From the NCBI GenBank assembly GCA_014155875.1, contig JACEFZ010021717.1, forward strand, positions 36,001 through 100,000: a stretch of DNA of 64,000 nt, read 5' to 3'. Below are positions 56,545 through 64,000 of the stretch, piece after piece; the stretch's first letter is position 1, and each line of letters opens with the position of its first letter. The notes beneath the pieces were generated by a model. The model saw only the letters and a program-made list of their open reading frames with translations, searched no databases and had not been told where the DNA came from. This stretch comes from Cepaea nemoralis. Taxonomy: Eukaryota > Mollusca > Gastropoda > Stylommatophora > Helicidae. The position numbers and the translations under genes were made by a program.

Positions 56545-56898
56545 ACATCGTATAGATGTTATAGTAATAACATTCATATTGTGAAGATGTTTTAGTAATA
56601 ACATTCATATTGTGAAGATGTTATAGTAATAACATTCATATTGTGAAGATGTTATAGTAATAACATTCATATTGTGAAGATGTTATAGTAATAACATTCA
56701 TATTGTGAAGATGTTATAGTAATAACATTCGTATTGTGAAGATGTTATAGTAATAACATTCATATTGTGAAGATGTTATAGTAATAACATTCGTTTTGTG
56801 AAGATGTTATAGTAATAACATTCATATTGTGAAGATGTTATAGTGATAACATTCGTTTTGTGAAGATGTTATAGTAATAACATTCATATTGTGAAGAT
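56545..56898. repeat. 31-bp minisatellite with a palindrome in each unit, 11 copies
   Basis: GAAGATGTTATAGTAATAAC with ATTCATATTGT repeats every 31 bp. Each unit holds ATGTTAT-AGTA-ATAACAT, a perfect 7-bp stem with a 4-base loop. Copies differ mainly at CATATTG/CGTATTG/CGTTTTG. Confidence 0.97.
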
Positions 56899-57039
56899 GG
56901 CAAATTCGTGTCGCGTGTGCTTGTATATGTACATTTCTATAAGTGAATTAGAATTCTCTCGGAAATATTTCACTTGCTGGGCAACCTTTTAGAAGTAGTA
57001 GCATTTTACAGTATGTGAACCTGGAAGAAAGCGGTTATA

Positions 57040-57640
57040 AACAAGTAAGCAACCAGCCAACCCATTAACCAACCAGCCAACCAACCAATAAACCCATCAA
57101 CCAATCTACAACCAATAACTAATAAATCAACAAGCCATCCACCCAACAAACCAAGCAACTAGCCAACAAACCAACCAACCAACCAACCAATTAAGCAACC
57201 AGCCAACGAACCAATCAACCTAATAACCTACTAACCAACGAAACAAATAACCAACCAACCAACCTAACCCTCAGTCAACCTCCTAACTAATCTACCAAAA
57301 AACCAAGCTACGAACCAACCAACCAACCTAACCCCAACCAGCCCCCAAAAAAATCAAGCTACCAATCAACCAACCATTCAACCATTCAACCAATCAACCA
57401 ACCATTCAATCATTCAACGAATCAACCAACCATTCAACCATTCAACCAATCAACCAACCATTCAACCATTCAACAAATCAACCAACCATTCAACCATTCA
57501 ACCAATCAACCAATCAACTAAACTAACCCATAACCAACCACCCAACCAATTAAACAAATAGAACATCAAGCTACCAACAATCCAAACAAACAACAACCAA
57601 TCACTCAGCCCACCAATCAATCAACTAAACAATCAATAAA
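57040..57640. repeat. CCAA-rich low-complexity tract
   Basis: Irregular CCAA, CAAT and AACC words, with a more regular block CAACCATTCAACCATTCAAC repeated at 57370-57510. Confidence 0.93.
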
Positions 57641-58180
57641 ACACCCATTCTCCCCTGCCCCCTAACAAACACAATGACTCATCTCATCCCTATGAGTTCA
57701 TTTTAACACAAGCAGATACCCATATGAATGACGTGCACATCTGTGCCTAGTCAAATATGAATATGTAAAAACAGTTACAGCTGCAGGATTAACAACAGTA
57801 CGCAAATCACAAAAATAAACTCTAACCCAAAGAGAGAATTCAGAAAGAAAATAGATTAACGCCAATCACAGGAACAATATGTGACACTTGGCTGGCATGC
57901 AAATTGAGCCACTTTCGGAATTGGATCTGTGGAAAACAATTCACAGAAGAGTTTCAGAAGTAGCAGACATGTTTGTCTTGGGATCAAATGGCTAATATGT
58001 TTAAACTGACGCTGTGTGTCGTCATGCCAGTATATCATCCAGACACATGAGATAAATGTCGGCAACAAACGCTAAATAAACTCATGTGTTATTCTTTCCC
58101 AACTGGCGGAAGGAACAATATTGTAAAACAAAAGACAGGATGGAGATCAGAAACAATATGCGTACACATCGGTAGACGGA
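57641..58180. other. No recognised feature
   Basis: Unassigned. Confidence 0.4.
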
Positions 58181-58186
58181 CAAACA

Positions 58187-58371
58187 TACATACATACATA
58201 CATACATACACATATACCTACCTACCTACCTACCTACCTACCTACCTACCTACCTACATACATACATACATACATACATACATACATACATACATACATA
58301 CATACATACATACATACATACAAATATACAAACATACCTACCTACTTACTTACCTACCTACCTACCTACTT

Positions 58372-58410
<39 letters not shown>
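58187..58410. repeat. Compound microsatellite: CATA, CTAC, CATA, CTAC, CAGA
   Basis: Five tetranucleotide blocks, each changing one base of the previous motif. Confidence 0.97.
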
Positions 58411-58784
58411 TAATTTCCTTGGAAGTGCGAGTAGTCTGGTAAGATTGCCCGTGTGCTACCGGTGCCCACAATTGAAGCCGGTATACATACAGCAAGAAAC
58501 CACTAAGGAAATGGTGGTGTGAAATCAACCACCTTATACAGTAGAATACCTTAGATGAAAACTCCAACCACCATCACCAAGTCTACAGATTGGAGTCAGG
58601 AAGGTTGGGGTGGGGATGTCTACTCCATTGGGAGGTGATAGACAGCAACAGCAGAAGAAGGAGAAGTTTGGTAACGCGAATAATGAAAACTGATTGTTCG
58701 ATGTGTTTCGGATTTCCTGTTTCAGGCATTGCTAAGTTAGTGTGACGAAAACTAATCTTTCAGGGAATCTCTCCGGTGGCTTAT
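58411..58784. other. No recognised feature
   Basis: Unassigned sequence between the compound microsatellite and the outer mariner. Confidence 0.4.
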
Positions 58785-58844
58785 ACTAGGGGGCTTCAAC
58801 GAAAACCTTACATGATTTGAGTGTGTTGTTTTGTGAATATATTA

Positions 58845-60185
58845 AGGACGTTTATTTGAAACCCGTTCCAGTGGCTTTATTACAAAAGTATGAAAGAAAC
58901 ATTAACAGATGTGGTAGAATTAAACAAAGCATTCATTTTGAATGAATTATGTACCATGGGTTGGTCAGAAGAAGTCGCCATAGGCATTCAGGCAAGCATC
59001 CCATTGCTTAGCTAGGCAGCGAATGCCGTCCGCAATGAAAGGATTGTTTTTGCTCATTGAACCAAGTGTTTACCGCGTTCATTACGTCTGCATCTGTGTG
59101 AAATCGCTGCCCCTTGAGAGCTTTTTTAAGAGGTCCGAACAAATGAAAATCACATGATGACAAATCAGGACTGTAGGCTGGATGTTGCAGAATTTCCAAC
59201 TTATTCTTTGCTAATGCTTCGTGCACAATCTTTGCGACATGCGGACGAGCATTATCGTGCCACAAAATCACACCGCGAGAAAGCATGCCGGGTCGTTTAT
59301 TCTTGATTGCTTTTTGCAGCTTGTCTAGTGTTTGCAAGTAGTGGGTAGAGTTGATGTTGACACCAGGTTCTTTAAAGTTGGCCAACAATAGCCCTTCAAA
59401 GTCAAAAAATGACTTCAGCATAACCTTAACAGCGGAAACCTGTAGCTTGAATTTTTTGGCTTTTGGTGATCCAGTATGCTTCCATTGCATGCTCTCTCTT
59501 TTGCTGCTCGGCTCAAAGTGATGACACCATGATTCATCGCCTGCCACTATGCGGAAGAGAAATCATCACCCTCCACTCTGTAACGCAGCAAGTGGTTTAA
59601 ACACCATCCCATGCGTTCTTCTTTTTGGTGGTCGGTCAACATCCGTGGTACCACACACCTTCCAATATTGCAGTTTCTTACGAACGACCTTTTGAATTGT
59701 TCCAATTGTCACATCAAATTCTTTCGCTAGCGAACGTATGCTTCGACAACGGTTCATCTGTACTGCTGCATCAATTTTGGCGATGGTTTTTTTTCTGTTG
59801 CAGCAATATGAGCTTGACCCGGCCGTCGAAGATCTGTCGTGAAATGACGTCCTTTCCGAAACATTCGTGCCCAGTCTGTCACTGTCGTCTTCGACACAAA
59901 TTTGTTACCGTACACTGCCTCCTGCATTCTTCGATGAATGTCCACTGGTCGACATCCTTCAAATGAAAGAAACTGAATCACCGCTCTTTGAGCTTCTTTG
60001 GACGGATTTTGGATTAACCTGGCTATTTTCTCAACGGTCAGAAACAGAACCTATGAATCATGGGACGATAAGCACGTGCTCTTTTATTCATTGGTCAGTA
60101 CTACTCATATGACTATGACATGATCATGGTCAACGTACGCAATTACGCGCGGTGCGGAACGAACGGATTTCAAATGAATGCCCCT
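58845..60185 (-). mobile_element. Inner mariner nested in the outer one
   Basis: TA flanks both ends (58843-58844 and 60186-60187). The ends AGGACGTTTATTTGAAACCC and, complemented, AGGGGCATTCATTTGAAATC are inverted repeats, followed by CGTTC. Length 1.34 kb is normal for mariner. It is younger than the outer element. Confidence 0.93.
58965..59981 (-). pseudogene. Mariner transposase, near-complete with single-base frameshifts
   Basis: Order on the minus strand: helix-turn-helix text VIQFLSFEGCRPVDIHRRM, then RSIRSLAKEFDVTIGTIQKV, then GDESWCHHFEP, ILWHDNARPH and SPDLSSCDFHLFGPLKKA. All three catalytic aspartates are present with 34 residues between the second and third (DD34D). The frame shifts at an A8 run near 59780-59790, near 59600, near 59555 and near 59040. 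The C-terminus then reads IRCLAKQWDACLNAYGDFF, ending at 58965. The N-terminal start codon is not clear; coding text extends upstream of 59981. Confidence 0.92.
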
Positions 60186-60348
60186 TATATTATGAAAAGG
60201 TAAGGAACAAATGTATCCTTTTTCGAATTAGTCACCACTGCGTCAAATGCGAGTCTTTCGGAGCCAATAAAGTGCTTGACTTTCTATAGAAAAAAAGAAT
60301 TATATTGGTCGCGTGTGTCACCAATCATGCACCACCTGCTGTTGCTCT

Positions 60349-60534
60349 TCATCGGACAGTAAAGTTTTGAAATTTGCTACTCCACTCATACACTTGCTGG
60401 ACTGACAGGCATGCATCACCATACTGGATCTTCGTTCCTCGATAGATTTCTATAGGTTTCACCTCTTCATTAATAAGAAATCGGATGACAGAACGCTGCT
60501 CCTCTTTTGTGCATGTCAAAAGTTGGGTGGCCAT
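60349..60534 (-). pseudogene. Outer mariner transposase N-terminus
   Basis: MATQLLTCTKEEQRSVIRFL then INEEVKPIEIYRG and LSVQQVYEWSSKF form the first helix-turn-helix of a mariner/SETMAR-type transposase. It stops after KFQNFTVR, where the element is deleted. Confidence 0.88.
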
Positions 60535-60848
60535 CTTTTAACTGTCCTTATTAGGTTACCGTGTTCGTCTGCACCGTGATGCCCCGTATTTAACACTCTT
60601 GACATCTTTAACAACAATATTGACAAGTTACAAGACAATGGATACTGTAATTTATATCACAATTTCAAGGTTTTCGTTTGAAACCCCCTTGTATCTTATT
60701 GAGGGTCTTTATTCTGTCCTTTAAACCAAGCATATTGCCATTCTCTGGAGCTGTACCACGTTTCATTCTCTTGATACAGTTCTCCATCTCGTCTTTCAAT
60801 ATACATGCACCCTCAGTATTTCCATGTATATTTTGTTACTCACCTCTG

Positions 60849-61079
60849 GATACAATTGCAATTCGTAATCTCGCATGTCGCGTTCGAAACATAGCAGCGG
60901 GCGATTTGGAAGCAGACCACAAAAACCGCCTTGCGTTGGTTTCCACGTCAAGGTATGAGTGTCGGTGGTTCAGAAAGCAATGGCAAACTACTGATCGTAA
61001 ACTTGCCAAGAAATCACAAACAGCCAAAAATTGAAGGGATTGACTGCGACGTCCTGTAAAGGATATGCAACTAATTTTA
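60849..61079 (+). mobile_element. SINE family A, full-length copy with 9-bp target duplication
   Basis: TCACCTCTG flanks it at 60840-60848 and 61080-61088. Internal order: CAATTCGTAATCTCGCATGT, CGCGTTCGAAACAT, CCGCCTTGCGTTGGTTTCC, AGAAAGCAATGGCAAACTAC, CTTGCCAAGAAATCAC and GACGTCCTGTAAAGGATATG. The A-box part is missing at the 5' end. Confidence 0.9.
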
Positions 61080-61228
61080 TCACCTCTGTTATCATTACAC
61101 TGTTGTTCCATGTAACATAATATAAATCTATAATACTATATTCATTTCATTCATAAGAATATTTCCTTTCTTTGAATTGATACACTCTGTGGGAAACGAG
61201 TGTATTACTTACTGTTCGATTATCATTG

Positions 61229-61368
61229 TAGGCAAGTACTCTTATTACTGTAGACAAGTACACTTATCACTGTAGGCAAGTAGAATATCACTGTAGGCAA
61301 GTAGACTATCACTGTAGGCAAGTAGAATATCACTGTAGGCAAGTAGACTATAATTCTAGGCAAGTATA
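61229..61368. repeat. 21-bp minisatellite, about 7-8 copies
   Basis: TATCACTGTAGGCAAGTAGA repeats at 21 bp, with longer diverged units at both edges. Confidence 0.95.
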
Positions 61369-61539
61369 CTTCACTGATACTCATTTTACTTGCTTGAACA
61401 ATGCTTAGAATGTTCACTATCGTTGCCTATTTTTTGTGTATTTGCATTTACTGAGTTATTTCTTCTTAGCGTCATTGCATTTCTCCTTGACAGCAACCCA
61501 TAGACAGATGTTCATAGTGAAAGTATTACACCTACAGAC

Positions 61540-61948
61540 GGCAAGATATAGCTAGATTTTCTGGCCTTCCACAAGAAATCAAAGACACCACCAATCATTA
61601 TACATACAGTCGCAACCTGTTTGAACACTACCTCAGTACAGACTACATGCCCCCTTAAAAATAATAATGGTAAATTATCTCAAACGACAAGTAGTTAATA
61701 AACGTTACAACTTCCTTAGGTATATATCATGTCCATGGTAAACATTGCCTCAGTGAGTCATGGATTATTGATAATTTTTCATGCGTATTATGCTTATTGT
61801 TCTTTTGTTGTCTAAGATTAGCTTCATAAGTGATGTTGAATGAAATAATGTATTGAGAGGAAATAGAGAAGAAGGGCAGAATGTCAGACGGACCTGCGTG
61901 CCCAATTCTTAACCCTTTGAAAATAAAGATTGTTCGTTCGTTCGTTCG
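61540..61948 (+). pseudogene. CR1/L2-like LINE 3' end with TTCG tail
   Basis: The coding tail GLPQEIKDTTNHYTYSRNLF ends TDYMPP and a stop near 61657, matching the FMPP end at 21651. The 3' UTR of about 290 bp ends CCTTTGAAAATAAAGATTGT followed by TTCG repeats. 5'-truncated. Confidence 0.87.
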
Positions 61949-61977
61949 GTCTCAAATGATTACACAATCATATATCA

Positions 61978-61980
61978 ATG

Positions 61981-62013
<33 letters not shown>

Positions 62014-62014
62014 G

Positions 62015-62091
<77 letters not shown>
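61978..62091. repeat. CAT/TGA microsatellite at a LINE 3' end
   Basis: About 37 ATC units with one interruption. On the minus strand it is (TGA)n directly after the LINE end at 62092. Confidence 0.97.
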
Positions 62092-62165
62092 CGAGTCCTG
62101 CTAACAGGCGTTGGCGTTCATGTCTCTCCGCAAATCTCGGTTCTTGGACAGCAAGGTATATAAAT
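62092..62165 (-). pseudogene. LINE extreme C-terminal fragment
   Basis: The minus strand reads SKNRDLRRDMNANAC and a QDS-type end, then the TGA repeat. This fits the RDRDxWRDMIxNxC end of the LINE family. Short, so uncertain. Confidence 0.55.
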
Positions 62166-62214
62166 ATTTTCTCCATGCCACATCAGGTATATTTCTCCGT
62201 TTAAATGACCTCAA

Positions 62215-62285
62215 GACTGTGAGGGTGTAAGTGATAGAGCGTTATCCATTCAGCCAAACCGAAGACCAGCCAAAAATAGGTACCA
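62215..62285 (-). mobile_element. tRNA-Leu-like SINE head fragment
   Basis: Minus strand: GGTCTTCGGTTTGGCTGAAT and GGATAACGCTC resemble the family B head. The B box is not clear. Confidence 0.5.
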
Positions 62286-62399
62286 GGAACAACAATTGTT
62301 GGACATTGTAGTAACGGAGAGTGCAAAGAAAGGACTCTCCTTGAATATAAAGTAAACAGTAACAATACTGATATTAAAGAAACATGTGACAACAAAATG

Positions 62400-63035
62400 T
62401 GAAATGGAAATAGAAGTGAAAATTCTTAACCAAGTGGATAATTTTAAATACCTAGGGGCATTTATAACATCGGACGAAAGGTGCACAACAGAGATTAAGA
62501 GCTGAACAGGGCGAGCAAAAGCTGTATTTCAGAAAATGAAGAGTATCTTATGCAATAAGTGACAATCATTGAATGTAAGAAAGAGAGTGCAAAAATGCTA
62601 TATAGAACCTGTTTTGCTGTATGACGGTGAATCTTGGAATGTAAATGAACAAATAAATTAGGAAGAACTTGGAGGCAATAGAGATGTGATTCCTGAGACG
62701 AATGTTGCGAATTCCTTGGACTTTCAGAGTAACTAAGGACGATTGTCTGAAAGAGGCTAATGTAATGAAACTAGAACATTATATACAATAAAAAAGAGAC
62801 AAACAGCTTTCTTTGGTCATGTGATGAGAATAGAGGCATTGGAGAACATCGTGACAACCGGAAAGATCGAGGGGAAGAGAGGCAGAGGCCGACCAAGAGA
62901 AATGATGCTGGATGGATTGAGACGGTGGCACGATGGAATATCATCAGCAAAGTTGATCTAGAACACCAAAGATCGAGATCTGTGGTGAGCCATGAACTTC
63001 TACGCCAGCTGGCATGGCACTTGATGATGATGATG
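62400..63035 (+). pseudogene. LINE reverse transcriptase C-terminus with TGA tail
   Basis: Broken reading: VDNFKYLGAFITSDERCTTE, EPVLLYDGESWNVNEQI, FFGHVMRIEALENIVTTGK and GKRGRGRPREMMLDGLRRW. The end is SWHGT, then a stop that begins the TGATGATGATG tail at about 63021. Matches 18130-18560 (minus). Confidence 0.88.
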
Positions 63036-63039
63036 CTGT

Positions 63040-63645
63040 GATATGGAACTCATAACTCCTCGTGCGCTGATCCTCGTCTATACAAATGTGTGGGAAGCAC
63101 TATACACCCAGTAAGCTTCAATACGTGTACAAAACTTCACAAACTTGCTTCACTTACACCGAAGCAGAGGGTTCACTTCAAAAACTGCAACTGTTATATT
63201 AAATATAAATTGTTACAATAATATCTTCATAATATAGGCTGATTATATCTTGTACTTTGAACCCTGACCTCCGGCGGTGTGACCTCACTTAATGACTGGA
63301 GGACATGTGTGCTGTCACGATGAATTAGACTCTAGTCATCACGCTGATCTCCTGAGTTCATGTAACTCCATATTTGATATTGTAATGTATAAAATAATCA
63401 ACTTAATGCATAATTAATTGAACCATCGTATCCTGAACATTCTACAATTATTATAAATGGACAGATATATCTTGTTTTATGTCCACTCACATTTCAGATC
63501 GCTGCGTGAGTGTCCAGCAGGAGTGTATTCAATGAAGTTGTCCCTGGGGGATGATACTGCTGGTTATCTTAATTGCCGCGAGCACCTGATAATGAGACAG
63601 GCTTTATTTATCTCAAGTACTACATGAGCTCCATGGTGAAGGAAA
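63040..63645. other. No recognised feature
   Basis: Unassigned AT-rich sequence. Confidence 0.4.
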
Positions 63646-63649
63646 GGAA

Positions 63650-63870
63650 AATGCAATTCGTAATCCCGCATACGGCGTTCGAAACACAACTGCAGGCGAT
63701 TTGGAAGCAGAACGCCTTGCGCTAGTTTACATACAATGGTATGAGTGCCGCTCGTTCAGTATGCAATGGCAAACTACTGAACGTAAACTTACCCAGGAAT
63801 CACAAACAGCTAACAAATGATGGAATTGACTGCTACGTCCTGTAAAGGATATGCAACTAGCTTAACTTAC
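63650..63870 (+). mobile_element. SINE family A, near full length
   Basis: GCAATTCGTAATCCCGCATA, CGGCGTTCGAAACACAACTG, GCAATGGCAAACTACTGAAC and CTACGTCCTGTAAAGGATAT. No clear target duplication. Confidence 0.9.
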
Positions 63871-63924
63871 AGGAGTATGAAGAACCTAGAACACAAGACC
63901 AGTAAGCAAGGTCACATATAGTTG

Positions 63925-64000
63925 TTGAGTGCATGCTCTCCCTCGTGTCCACATATGGGTGTGAGACATGGGAAATATCGCGATCACTGAAGAAGATCGG
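63925..64000 (+). pseudogene. LINE reverse transcriptase fragment cut by the window edge
   Basis: Translation gives STYGCETWEISRSLKKI, the CETWT region after the palm in LINE reverse transcriptases. It runs off the right edge. Confidence 0.6.

Larger units (their letters stand above)
58786..60691 (-). mobile_element. Outer mariner, internally deleted and interrupted
   Basis: The left end is CTAGGGGGCTTCAACGAAAA and the complement of the right end is CAAGGGGGTTTCAAACGAAA; both continue CCTT, with TA just outside (58784-58785 and 60692-60693). It retains the transposase N-terminus at 60349-60534 and a small decayed C-terminal piece near 60300-60350. The catalytic core is gone. A second mariner occupies 58845-60185. 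Confidence 0.9.

Overview
The window is animal nuclear DNA dominated by repeats, and it carries only one gene I can support as functional. There are no operons, bacterial promoters, rRNA genes or CRISPR arrays. The transposon mix (RNase H-bearing LINEs, LINEs with almost no 3' UTR, CR1/L2-like LINEs, tRNA-derived SINEs, mariner, hAT, Helitron) and the kinase gene fit an invertebrate, most likely a mollusc or other lophotrochozoan. That taxonomic guess is inference.

The gene is a calcium/calmodulin-dependent protein kinase type 1 (CaMK1) homologue on the minus strand. Its first coding exon is at 22982-22888 and its second at 2552-2418, joined by an intron of about 20.3 kb. Both splice sites are canonical, and the split ACG threonine codon rebuilds the LGTGAF glycine loop. 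Later exons lie beyond the left edge. The intron holds LINE remnants, a dead mariner, SINEs and at least six minisatellite arrays.

Region by region: 1-2.4 kb has a LINE RNase H fragment, a 20-copy 79-bp satellite and a SINE. 2.4-22.9 kb is the CaMK1 exon 2 to exon 1 interval. 23-31.5 kb has the upstream flank, LINE fragments (one nested inside another with a 12-bp target duplication), a 34-bp satellite and an element with 23-bp inverted ends. 31.5-34.3 kb has a decayed hAT element with an 8-bp target duplication, a tRNA-Leu-like SINE and an unclassified 291-bp insertion with a 13-bp target duplication. 34.4-37.7 kb has a LINE interrupted by an expanded AT microsatellite, then a Helitron filled with simple repeats. 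37.7-51.9 kb is minisatellites, LINE tails and SINE pieces. 52-55.8 kb has an internally deleted LINE with a nested CR1-like insert, a LINE tail and a SINE inserted into a LINE palm domain. 56-64 kb has more simple repeats, a mariner nested inside another mariner, and further SINE, CR1-like and LINE ends.

No coherent novel gene system is evident. What stands out is the record of repeat birth: over fifteen tandem arrays with different periods, several LINE 3' ends running into microsatellites, and clean target-site duplications that date insertions relative to one another.
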